64,000 nt of DNA from Filobasidium wieringae. Lineage: Eukaryota > Basidiomycota > Tremellomycetes > Filobasidiales > Filobasidiaceae. The translations under genes and the position numbers were made by a program. Of this stretch, positions 10,176 through 21,014 are shown in pieces. The notes under the pieces were generated by a model. It saw only the letters and a list, made by a program, of their open reading frames with translations. It did not search any database and had not been told where the DNA came from. Positions within the stretch are counted from its first letter, which is position 1. The number at the start of each line of letters is the position of its first letter. The stretch is from NCBI GenBank assembly GCA_001600055.1, contig BCIV01000003.1, positions 129,162 through 193,161 on the forward strand. The letters run 5' to 3'.

Positions 10176-13175
10176 TCACCTTCGACGAGATCGAGGGGTC
10201 GTGTCTTTCGGCTTTCTGACTGGTACGGTCATCCACCCTTCAAGAACCGTATCAGACCGCAGAGGTCGACTTTCGTGAGCGATCGAGCTGGCGGGACGTT
10301 GCTGAACGCGACTGACGCCACCTCGTCGTCCACGGCGCTTCGATACATCTGCCACCTGAGGCTCCCGTTCAACTAGCGATGCCTCTGGTTTGAACGCGGG
10401 TTTTGAGGACAACTTGAGACTGAGAGGCGGCGATTCGTCTGTCCTGTCCGGCGGCAGCGATCGTTCGTCACGAGGCCCAGACACGTGTCTTGGTTTGACA
10501 CGCTTCGAAGAAGTGTTTGATAGCACACCTGTCAGTCCGAGGGCTTCGCTCTCGTCCTCAACCTTCGGATCGAAGTCAAGCCCATCGTTTTTGAGCGCGA
10601 TATCTCCTGTGTATCTGAACCCGTCATGCAGTCTCGGAGAAGGCATCAATAGATCGTAGCTGTTAGAAGTAGACACGCTTTTGCTCGGCGTGAGCAAATG
10701 ATTGTCCAAAGTTGTTGATGAAAACGTGGAACGAGGGGAAGATTCAGGTGGCGGTAAGTCCGAAATAGCCACGTCTTGCTCGACATAGTCGAATAAGATC
10801 CTTCCTAACCGTACTTCGTTCCATGCATTTTCTAGTCGGACTGCACAATGCTCGAAATCCACTGATGTCAGACCCAGGCGCTTCTCTGGCAGACATTCTT
10901 CGTCCTTCCTCGCTTTAGATAAAGTCCAACATCCCTTGCCGTCCCGCCCAGTCCATTCCAGCTTCTTCAACCGGTATAACTTCCTGGAGAACTTTTTGAC
11001 ATCCTTACCTGTAGGCAGAGAGTCATCAGGCTGACACAGAAATGACGATAGCTCTTCTGGCAGAGACGCCAAAATGCTATCCGAGATCTCCGGTTTTGAA
11101 GCAAGCTTGTTTAGCAATGCAGTCTTATTGGTTCTTCCTTTTACTTTTGTGGTATCCAGTTCCCAACAATCTCCCCCGGCAGACGCTGCGGATACCGCAA
11201 AGCATACTAGTTTCGCAGTAGATGGCAAACATGCTACCGTAATCTGCGCGATAACATTATCATCAGACGCCCTCTGGATGCAAAGGGACCGTTTGCCACC
11301 ACTTACTAGACGAGAGAAAGGGAAGTCCACCCGTACGGACAGCTCTTCAATACCCGCCATACCCTTGATGAGCTTGCCTAGACTCTCCTCGTCTATCCGC
11401 CACCAATCCAGGTCTAGTCGTTTGATAATCTTGCCTTCGGCGATTATCACTTGGAAGAGCTCATCAGGCATGGACTGAGTATCACAGAGTGGATGTATTT
11501 CTGGCAAGACGAATGGTTTTTCTGCGATCGGCGGAATAGGCAGGATCGATAGATGAGCCTGGAGAGGAATTCTGCGGGTGATTTTGAAGGTTTCTAGCTG
11601 CTTCATTGGCAATGAGCTTAACGATTGAAGGTGATCCACTGCCCAGCTGCGCAGACAGCGGTCAATCAGATTTCTTGCGGCGTGATTCCTTGGCATTCCC
11701 TGCACTTACGAATGATGAGGTCCAATTTCAAGTATCTGTACCTCAAACTCTTTCAAGCTTGATGGATAGGTTTCGATATCCTTCCATAACGTTCTACCTA
11801 GTCGACCTGTGTGTAAAGACGATTATCGGGGAGAGTTCGATGCTACAAGCCAGAATGCGCGTTGTACCTTCTACCTCTCGAAACACTAAACTCTTCAAGC
11901 CGACGCAATTCTCCACGACCTCTTTGATACCACTAGAGTATAGTTTGGTTCCTTGTGTCCCTATAATCAGTCTACAAAGGACTCCACAGCTTCCAATCGC
12001 TGCAATCCCGGTGCAGAGTTCCGAATCGAAGAAGACTGTGTCAACGATTAAAATCGAAAGCGAAGGTAAATTTATCAATCCGGCAAGATGATCCAGATGG
12101 TTTGCCAAATTTCTAGTCTACGAGGAATCGTAAAAAGCAGCTGAGCTGAAGCCGAGCGATAGGCGAAGAAGTATCTTGATCTTACCCCGATTTGGCTAAG
12201 GTTTTCCACCACTAACTTCCGAAGACCAATACCCAACATCCGATCCTCTATCGCGGAGTTGTCATATTCAGGACGCGAGCTTCCTGCATCTTCCGCTTGC
12301 CTAGTAGGACTGTCGTCGCCTTTAATATGAGGAGCCAAGAAGAACGGAGTATATCTTGGCCAAGTTGATGTTGATGTGTCGAGATGAGCCATAGGTGAAC
12401 ATGGAGATCGTAAAGATAGTGTCTGTATGTCTGGGGCACTAATCATTGCCTATTACGCATTGTACGCGGAGGATTTAAATGCTTGCCTTTCAGCCAGAAG
12501 ACCGAATACAAGACTGACCTGCCATACTTCGTTGCTCATTCCACAATAGCTGGAAAACTCAATGTTCTCGACCTTTTTGCAAGACTGGATCAGTGAAACG
12601 ATGGATTGCGATTCGTCCAGGCCGAAAGGCGTCGCAGAACCTGCGAGATTTGACGATATTGAAGTTGAAGAGGCAGGCTTTGAATGTTCTTTCAAGGATC
12701 GTTTAGTGGCATATACAGCCAGTTCTATCGGAGTGGGTGGTCTGATGACGAGATGCTTGACCGAGCTAAACTCGTGCTCCTCACTGGGATAAGATCTGGT
12801 AAGCGGTCGCTAAGTGATTCCCGCGTGATGGACATACCGTTGACCTGAGTCAAAATCCGCCAATCGACGACCACAGTTCTCCCACATGAGTACCCGGGTT
12901 GAACAGGGAACTGTATCTTGCTGGTCGCTTAGATAGGCCTCGCCGTAGCAGATGACATCAGTCCGCCCGTCTCGGATTCGCTGAACCAATGTGCGAAAGC
13001 GGTTGTTGACAAGCTCTAGAGAAAGGTCCACAGATGGCGCATATCTGATCACTTGGTCCAGGATGACTTTCAGTACATACGATACAGAATCAGTATCTCA
13101 ATGGTTGTTATGTTCCAGCGGCTGTAAGGGGTCCGTTCACTTACCCGCTAAATGAGAATCAGTGAGCTTCTGCAT
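10176..13175 (-). CDS. F-box/leucine-rich-repeat-like protein
   Basis: Probable substrate adaptor of an SCF ubiquitin ligase, but no orthologue is recognised. Seven minus-strand exons (13175-13145, 13066-12838, 12795-12519, 12449-12186, 12117-11868, 11806-11742, 11699-10176) give 879 residues. The N-terminus, LTDSHLAVILDQVI followed about 20 residues later by VNNRFRTLV, has the spacing of an F-box. Leucine-rich stretches such as SLSILIVDTVFF, LKSLVFREVEG and IKRLDLDWWRIDEESLGKL resemble irregular LRRs. The last ~200 residues are Ser/Pro-rich and end in a basic tail RSRRR. The sixth intron is only 42 nt (11741-11700); the alternative donor there would break the frame. Start ATG at 13175 is the only Met available after an upstream in-frame stop. 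It converges with the carnitine acetyltransferase, 146 bases away. Confidence 0.7.
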
Positions 13176-13516
13176 CTTGGCCGAGGCGCAGGCGTCACGA
13201 AGCACGCTGTCTAGAGCCCGATGACACCGGTGGGGTATGGCAGAGTGATCAGAGAATGTTCGATCTCATGCGATCCCTTTCCGGAGATTCAGAGTGGTTC
13301 TTGTCATGGAAAGGAGGATGACGATTCTTCGCTATTCAAGTGATTGATGGGTGGACAAGAATATGACCATAAAAATGCTTCCGCTGATTAGCGCACAAGG
13401 TAAACAAATGCTCAATCAGCATGTGGTTGGCGATTGAGCGATCGATGCGATATACATCACGGAGCCATCTCTACAGATGATATACACCGCTACTCGGTGT
13501 GCCATCATCCGACGCA
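13176..13516. promoter_or_regulatory. Divergent promoter between the F-box/LRR-like gene and the acidic protein gene
   Basis: 341 bases between two start codons facing away from each other. Both promoters must lie here. No specific site identified. Confidence 0.5.
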
Positions 13517-14453
13517 ATGGCTCAAGAAATCGATTTTTCACAGGACGACTCACTCCTAGATTCACCTCCGCGACTCAGTCGTCAACAACGTTTGGCTCAA
13601 ATTGAACAGCTAAGAGAAGCCCAAGCTGTGCGAATGCATGCAGGCTGGCTGCGGCACAACGATAACGACGACCACTTCCAGCCAAACCTGCGTCCAGATC
13701 TATCCTACCTGACTAGAGACCCTGCCAGCAGCGTCCGCAGTCAAACCCGTCCAAACCGATATGAGGAGCAGTTCGAAGATCAACAGGAGGAGCCATTTGA
13801 TGAACAGGATGACGTGCAGGCTGAAGAGCTGGAACGTATACAAGGGGACGAAGAGGACGACGAGGATGAAGAGGACCAGGATCATTTACTTGATATCAGA
13901 TCCGAACGCCCGATCGCTCAAGGCACTAATCACGAGCTACCTGATGAATCAGATGACCTCTATCAGATTCCTGAAGAAAGGACGGCTGTAGGTAGCGATG
14001 GCGAGCGGGATGAAGACGATATGGACAACTTAGATGATGATGAATTTGAAAGACTAGTCTTGAGGGATATAGGGCTGGCGAGAGAACCCGGCTATCATTT
14101 TGGTGCAGATGGAGAGAGGGGCTGGTGCGGCATGAAGGAGGATTACGTCCTTCGCCATGGCCCTGAGGTCATAGGTAACCCCGATGGTGAGTTGTCATCG
14201 TTCAGATCTTCGCTCTTCAGCAATACTCATCCCCACCGCTACAGTATCGATACCTTCTGATCAATTCCTCGCGTTCACCCAACACACCTTGAATACCACC
14301 GGTCCTCTATTTTCTCAAGGACCTTACCATGCCTCGAATCTCGTCAAGCAAATCAGTCATCGAGCTCCCTGGGCTGCCTTAGAAGATACCACGAGAGGAT
14401 TCAAGATAGGCGTCTTACCTCTAGGCTTCTCGCCTGATATGCCCACTAGGTAG
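13517..14453 (+). CDS. Acidic protein of unknown function
   Basis: Two exons (13517-14186, 14245-14453) give 292 residues. The family is not recognised. Residues 1-60 are polar with an RQQRLAQIEQLREAQ helix. Residues ~85-180 are strongly acidic, with runs such as GDEEDDEDEEDQD and DEDDMDNLDDDEFERL, typical of histone- or RNA-binding chaperone-like or assembly proteins but not diagnostic. The C-terminal ~100 residues are more ordered, with WCGMKEDYVLRHGPEVIG, LAFTQHTLNTTGPLF and a final GVLPLGFSPDMPTR. An upstream ATG at 13477 is in another frame and was not used. The acidic tract suggests nuclear localisation, which is inference only. Confidence 0.7.
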
Positions 14454-14754
14454 ACCCTATACTTCGTGAGTTTGCTTCGATGGCTATGATAGATTGGGGT
14501 CAAGAAGCTGATCATTGGAGTAGGGATTTCTGACGAAAGAACGATTGGCTACGCCCCACCTCACGACCTTGTGATTCTGTTTCGATAGTCGCATATTCAC
14601 GACCAGATTCAATCCATGTATATGTATAGTTGTACGCCCAATTAGAGATTAGAGATGAGAAAGAGAAATATCAAGCAAGTATGCCGTAAAATGAGAAGAC
14701 ATCTTCGTTGGTCGTAATAAAAAGTCATATTCACAGCGATGCTGTCTCGGAGAT
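14454..14754. other. Convergent 3' flanks
   Basis: 301 bases between the ends of the acidic-protein gene and ARG1, which converge. A/T-rich stretches near 14635-14735 probably contain the polyadenylation signals of both genes. Nothing else seen. Confidence 0.5.
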
Positions 14755-16386
14755 CTACTCCTTGGAACCGTAAACGTCGGACCTCTTGACACCACCGGCA
14801 CCCTTCTGTACGCTGTCAAGGGTGAAACATAAAAACGCTGGTCAGAACTCGCTTCTGCAATACAGCTTCCAATCACCAGACTCACTTGGCGTTAGCCCAT
14901 GCCTTGAGACGGATGGCAGAGACGGAGATGAATCCGGTAGTCTCGCTAGGCTCGAACCCACCCATCTCGTCCATGCTGGAGAACTTCTCGTCGTACAATC
15001 CCTCGTCGGAGGTCCTTCCCTCGACAACACAGTTGCCCTTGTAGAGCTTGAGCTTGACGGTTCCGTTGACGGTCCTCTGACTGGCAGGGATAGCAGCGGT
15101 AACGAATTCGCGCTCGGGGGAGAAGAAGTATCCGTTGTAGAGGATTCGAGAAAGCTCGATCGTAATGAATTGATCCCTCAAAGCACGGACGTTTCGGTCC
15201 AAAGTCATTCCCTCGAGATCCATGTGAGCTACACGCAAGATGGTAGCAGCGGGAGACTCGTAACAACCACGAGACTTGACTCCAATGAATCGGTTCTCGA
15301 CAATGTCGACTCGGCCAACACCGTGCTTCCTGGCAAGAGTGTTCAAAGCCAAGAAGATATCGACAGCATCGGTGTGGACAGCACCGGTTCCGGGAACGGT
15401 GACCTTTACGGGAAGACCTCGAGAAAATTCGATCTGGATTTGCTCGGGCTCATTGGGAGCGTGTTCAGGAGAAGTGGTCAACTTCCACATATCAGCGGGA
15501 GGGGTGGTGTTGGGGTCCTCCAAGATACCGGCCTCGTAGGAAATGTGGAACAAGTTCTCGTCAGTGGACCATGGCTTGGCAGCGGTCTGAACGACGGGGA
15601 CACCGTGCTGAGCGGCGTAGTCGAGAAGAGCGGATCGACCGGGGAACCGGTCGTAAAATTCTGCGGCAGGAAAATGGCCATGTCAACATGTTGGAATTAG
15701 CAATCTGTCAACAGAGACGCAACGCACCAGGGTTCCTCCAGGGAGCGATGACCTTGATAGTAGGTTTCAAACCGTAGAAAGCCAACTCGAATCGGACCTG
15801 GTCGTTCCCCTTTCCGGTACAACCGTGGGAAACGTAGCTTTGACAGAGAAAGGTGTTTATAAGCGACCAGAGCGATGACAAAACTGGACCTTTGCATGCG
15901 GACTCACTCGCAAGCCTCCCTCTCGGCGACCTCGATCATTCCTCGGGCGATGACGGGTCGAGCGAGCGAAGTTCCGAGGAGATAGACACCCTCGTAGATA
16001 GCGTTACACTGAACGGCAGCTATCGGGATTCAAGATAAGCTTCTCATTTCGCGCAATGCAGGATAAAGCGACACTTACGGTAGATCAACTCCTCGACGAA
16101 CTCCCTCTTGAGGTCCTCCAAGAAGAATTTCTTGGCACCGATTTTCAAAGCCTTTTCTCGGGCAGCCTCAAAGTCCTCCTCCTGACCGACATCGGCCATG
16201 AAAGCGTAAACCTCGTACCCCTGCTCGATGAGCCATACGAGAATACAGGAGGTGTCTATACCACGGAAACTCCTTAGCACGGTTCACAGAAAGCTCGCTC
16301 AACGGATACGTGGGACACTCACCAAGACCTCCCGAGTAAGCGAGAAGGACACGACCTTTCTTGTCTCCAGTAGCAACAGTGGACAT
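14755..16386 (-). CDS. ARG1: Argininosuccinate synthase
   Basis: Joins citrulline and aspartate with ATP to make argininosuccinate, the penultimate step of arginine synthesis, in the cytosol. Six minus-strand exons (16386-16323, 16255-16079, 16019-15908, 15837-15728, 15660-14886, 14812-14755) give 431 residues, close to the usual 410-430. The ATP-binding P-loop AYSGGLDTSCIL spans the first intron. Further signatures are [32 protein letters not shown] and [13 protein letters not shown]. The last exon adds a short basic tail ending SDVYGSKE; its acceptor was chosen because it alone keeps the frame. Two Gcn4-type TGACTC sites upstream fit general amino-acid control. Confidence 0.96.
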
Positions 16387-16578
16387 GATTGATTTGGGTA
16401 GATTGTGTGTGTTTTTGTGGTATGGGTTGTGAATGTGGTTGGTATTCTTACTGCGGTGTAAGAAAGAGTGTGCGTTGGTCTATGTGCTATGAGAAAACAA
16501 GCAAGTCCAAGTGATGGAATGTCTTTGATGTTGAATAAAAAGTCGGCTGGGAGCTGCAGCTGGACCGTGACTAGTCAG

Positions 16579-16584
16579 TGACTC
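16579..16584 (+). promoter_or_regulatory. Gcn4/Cpc1-type site upstream of ARG1
   Basis: TGACTC, 193 bases upstream of the ARG1 start and next to a perfect palindrome TGACTAGTCA at 16568-16577. Gcn4-class bZIP factors bind TGASTCA and activate arginine genes in fungi. Only the core match is seen here. Confidence 0.4.
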
Positions 16585-16651
16585 GTTCGGTCTATCAGCG
16601 AATTTGGATCCGCACACGCCCGAAAAACCGTTAGCGAGAGCCAATGATAAA

Positions 16652-16657
16652 GAGTCA
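16652..16657 (-). promoter_or_regulatory. Second Gcn4/Cpc1-type site upstream of ARG1
   Basis: GAGTCA on the plus strand (TGACTC on the gene's strand), 266 bases from the ARG1 start. Paired with the site at 16579 it supports amino-acid-starvation control, as inference. Confidence 0.4.
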
Positions 16658-18303
16658 CGGCGTACAAGCGAGAAGATAAGGATATATCCTCAGGCTATAG
16701 CCAGTCAAGCGCTTCACGGACATCGACACGAAATATCGAAACATGTCAATGTCCATTCGGGGTGAACTGTGGGTTACCCCTTTTCGATCTCATGCATTTT
16801 CGTAACAAGGCTAGCAAGCTAGCAAGCAGACCGGTCCGATCCCCGACCCTAGCCTGACTGTAGACGGTGTCAGGTCCAACCGAGCGACTTTGTCCTGTTC
16901 TACTGCACAGTCACGGCACAGCGTTAGAGCGAACGATTTCTTTCCATTTCAAACTCTGCATGACTGAGCGTGGAAGCAGCGCTGAAACACGACACAAACG
17001 GCCGGAACTGATGCTTTCCCTGTGCGTGAGATCGTGTGTGTGATCTATGCACGGGGAGTGGCAGGAGTGGCAGGAGTGGGTCATATCAAGTAGCATGTAG
17101 GCAAGTAGTGTGATGAAATGCCAGTTGACTTTTGTTTGTTCGATCGACGTCGTCAATCGTGCTTGTCACGCCAACTCATAGTCTACTAATCTCGGGGTCA
17201 GGGCCTCACGATGATGATATGAATGCTTGTGAGACGTTTCATGAATTTCATGTAAGATGTAAGACCTCTTCAAGCTTTGCATACTTCACGAGCTTGAGAT
17301 GTGCCTAAATGCATAGGGTATAGAGGTTGGCCGGTGATTGTTCGGCATTTGAGTGCCAAACAAACGAGCGAGTCTCGATCTCGATTCGCAGAGGCTCTTT
17401 CGCTTTTGTCTGGTCAGACGTGTTTTTATCAAGGTCAAGGTGGGTACTCAAGTGCATGTGGGTACAGGTGGGTTTCCTACAGCTCTGTAAACATGCAAGG
17501 TGGGCATGTCACCGATCAGCTGTCGTGTCATGTGTCACGCTGAGTTATGAGAAACCGGACCGAGTGATTAGAGAATTAGAGACATCACACCGCTCGCGTC
17601 TTCGCTTCTGTTACTTCTATCCAGTCAGTCACCTGTCTTTGCTGCACGTCGTATCTCGGCACAGTCTCTTGTGTGTCATCCGAATTACCGATGTTTCATC
17701 CAGTCGAACAAAGCTTCTCCGCTGCACGCCTGCTCGTGTGGGAGAGGGAGTGATAGGTTCGGTGTGCGCGGCGGGCTCTAGGAGGAACAGAGGATCTCTG
17801 GCGTTAGCGCGACGACCGAGACTGAGTTGTTTCTAGCCTTGTTGGCAGGTTCGGGTTTGTCTTGTGACCGTGATAGCGTGGTCAGTAGCATCGTTCCTCC
17901 TGGCGGATGAGCTAGGGGTACTTTGTGAGCTAGCCAGCCTCAGCGTGGTTCCACCGTCACCAGCAGCATCCACCCAGCAGCATTCTCTACCACAGCAGTT
18001 CACAGTTACGACCGACTGGATGCAAAGCAGGAACGAAGACAGATCTTGTCCCTTCGGCCGTCGACGGCGATTGTACAGCTAGAAGAACAGCGAGATAGAG
18101 AGAGAGAGAGATCAGAGATCTACAACAGCACAACACCTAGATTCCTGAGCCTCCACTGTCACTTTGCCATCGATCACGACGCACTACATCTTTCCTTCCC
18201 CACGATCAATACGTCAATACCGACCTACGCCACATATATATTGACCGACCCTTGCTTCCTTGTCCTATCCACCTCATCGATCATCACACAAGCGTCTACC
18301 AAG

Positions 18304-20756
18304 ATGGAAGCCCTCTCTCTCGGTCAAGACTCAGCCATCCCTGAATCCAAAAGGGAATCCGGCCCAGACCCAGATCAGTCGGAACATGAACATTCCTACA
18401 AAAACCTAGGATGTCAGATGCAAGCACAACAACATCAGGTTCTTGGTGAACATGACCGTACTCCTCCTTCACCTATCAAACCTTCCCTTCACACTTACAG
18501 GTCTGGGGAGAGTGGGAGACGGCTCTCTGGGTCGTCTGACCATTACTGCGAATCGAGAGGGAACAAGAGGCGGAAAGGGTCGGATTGTCTATCCTCTAAC
18601 GACACATACGCTGAACACGATGTCCACACGATGACCGCTTCTCCACGGTCGAAGGGGGCGAGATTATCTGTTACTGAAGGAATGGCCATGTCGCCTCTGA
18701 AGGCTGAAGAAACCCTACATTATTCTCAAGAAGAAGAGACTATCACTTCTCGACCGGTCTTCGCGTGCCCGTTCATCAACAACAACACCATGTTCCTTCC
18801 TGCTCCTAATCATACCTCATTGGTAAGGGAAGATAGAACGGATAGCTTGTCCTCGATCTCTTCCGAGATGGGGATTTCAGGTTCAGGTTCTGGATCAGGC
18901 AGAAGGGATACGAACCCGAGCATTCTCTCCACTTTCTCCACCCCACCTCTCTCGCATCGAAACACCCTGCATCACTCTTCATTCTCCTCCTCCTCTTCCA
19001 GCACCAATACCCTCAACCCCTCTTCCTCATCCACAACGGATATCAGTGGACTTTATCACATTAAACCTTTCCCCCAGAACTTGCCGACGGATATCATCCA
19101 TCTCATCCTGGACCATGTCTTGGGGAATCAGAAGTTTGGGCAGAATGGAAGGTGGAAAGATCGGAAGGGGCAGGAGGAGGATAAAAGGCAGATGGTCAAG
19201 GCCATGAAGGTTAGTCGCAGTCTTCACCAACTTTGGACTTCTCCTGTGTCTACGTATCGACGTTCTTCCGTCGCTTCACCCATGAACAGCGCTCAGCGGC
19301 AATCCACCTAAAATTCTCCCTCATTCATCGTTCTTGGACCCCGCACGTTCTCAAACGTCTATGGCGTACTCCTCATCTGACCAGCAAGAAATCCATAGAA
19401 CATTTCTTTTGGTGCATCAACAACCCCTTGAAACTTTGGGGAACGGAGGAGATGATGGATGGGTCGATCGGGGGAGTTATTGGGGATCGAAAGAGGTTGG
19501 TCAAAGTTATCAAGTATTGTGTTGGTGGAGGGGTGAGTCAAAAAACCTCCAGACGATGGAATGTACTCGAAGGTTGCTGACGGGGTTGATCGGGAACAGC
19601 GTCAGTCCGCTTCAGATTACTTGAAATACTCGGGAGCCTGGTTTTCGTCAACTGCGGATGCTATCGTGAGTCCTTGACTTCTGCTCCAGATCGGCGGCTA
19701 CATTCAGATTGATTGACCTTTCTTCGTCCGTCCTCACAGGTCATACAGCTCTCCAATGCTAGAGGTTGGGAATGCGAGGGATGGTGCTCAAAGGGATGCG
19801 AGGAGATTAGAGTAGCAGAAACTTTGTAAGCTCATTCTTTAGCCCGAACGGGAGATTCCGACTCAAGCTTGAGCTGACCGACTGATTTGGCCTGCTCGGA
19901 GAAACAGTAATCAGCCGTTGGAAACCAGAGTGGTGTTGAATCACCTCAGTATCCTCCGAAGCCCCTTACCAGCAGATGTCTTCGTCTTGACGCTCACAGC
20001 CACCAAACATATGCAAGCTCTGGAATTGCTGGATGTACAGAAGGAATTCGTCTCCGGCGAAAATCTTGCTCTCATCAAGAAAGGTCTGGCCCATGCTGAG
20101 GGGATACAGGCTTTTGCGATGAAGGTAGACGGAGTGGTCGAGCAGGAGGGATCTATGAGCGACGTCCTGGAGGTGAGTTGTTCGTTACGAGTTGAACGAG
20201 ATGCTGTACTTATAACGAATTTCCCTTCTAGCTCATGCCTGCTCTCAAACATCTGTCCCTGCAAGCGGACCTGCTCTCTCTGACATTCTTCGAAGGGGAA
20301 CGGCCCGAAAAGCTCCAGTCGGTGCTGTTTGGCTTGGCGTCGCGACCTGTTGTCTTGTTCGAGGGCAAGGCGGCATTAGACAAACTATGGGAAGAAGGAA
20401 GAGCAGAGAATATCTACTTGGCAGCTCGTAAGGTCTTTTCGACCGAGACCTCTGTCTTCGGAACTCTGACGCATTCGATGAACGTCCATTCGCCCCTTAT
20501 GCACATCAACCCGTCCTCAGGATCGTTCGTCCAACAATCCTCCACGAGCTCCATGCAGATGGCTCGTCCCACAGACATCTCCGGTCGGCAGTTGACCGGA
20601 ACGACAAGCAGCAATATCCCCCAACTTGGACTTGAATCTTGGCTCGTACGCGAGTTCTCCCGCCCTAACAGCGGCTTGTCTCAGGTAGCCATACAAGGAT
20701 CGGCCGCATTAGACTTGTACGCGCAACACATTGACGAGTTCCCGATCCCTTACTAG
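18304..20756 (+). CDS. F-box domain protein
   Basis: Likely SCF substrate adaptor; target unknown. Six exons (18304-19209, 19290-19532, 19600-19665, 19740-19825, 19908-20172, 20232-20756) give 696 residues. Residues 1-250 are a low-complexity Ser/Thr/Pro-rich region with a basic RRKG patch and a GSGSGSG run. The F-box starts LPTDIIHLILDHVLG (about residue 262), is interrupted by an insertion and the first intron, and continues HLKFSLIHRSWTPHVLKRLW, the typical second half. The rest is a helical/LRR-like region, with segments such as VVLNHLSIL, ALELLDVQ and LMPALKHLSLQADLLSL. The ATG at 18304 was chosen for its good context (CCAAGATGG); the frame stays open to 18046, so a longer start is possible. 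Confidence 0.75.
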
Positions 20757-21014
20757 AACACAGGTCGTATCGGACTTTCTTGTACACGTCGATATAGACC
20801 CTTATACCCATTTGCATACCGTATCTGTGGTGGCAATCGATCAATTGCACTAACCCTGACGGCCACTGCAGTTGGCAAGCATGCAACCACAAGCAAGCCT
20901 TGTTTTGATCATGCAGTCACACGAACCGGAATTTGGCTAATGACATGTTGAGGCATAGCTTCCACCGCCAATTCGGTTTCAAGATTCGTTCACATACAAC
21001 TTGCGAGAAAGTAG

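Larger units (their letters stand above)
16387..18303. other. Long divergent intergenic region ARG1 / F-box gene
   Basis: 1.9 kb, the longest non-coding stretch in the window. It has the ARG1 promoter on the left and probably a long leader for the F-box gene on the right, including an (AG)n tract at about 18097-18111. Repeated GCTAGCAA copies lie near 16811-16825, and a tandem GAGTGGCAG appears near 17056-17078. Open frames at 16911-17156 and 17301-17836 show no family similarity. Confidence 0.5.

Noticed and set aside
17301..17836. Open frames in the ARG1 / F-box intergenic region
   Set aside because: Unusual amino-acid composition, Cys/Trp/Val-rich with no motif; typical of chance frames in leaders.
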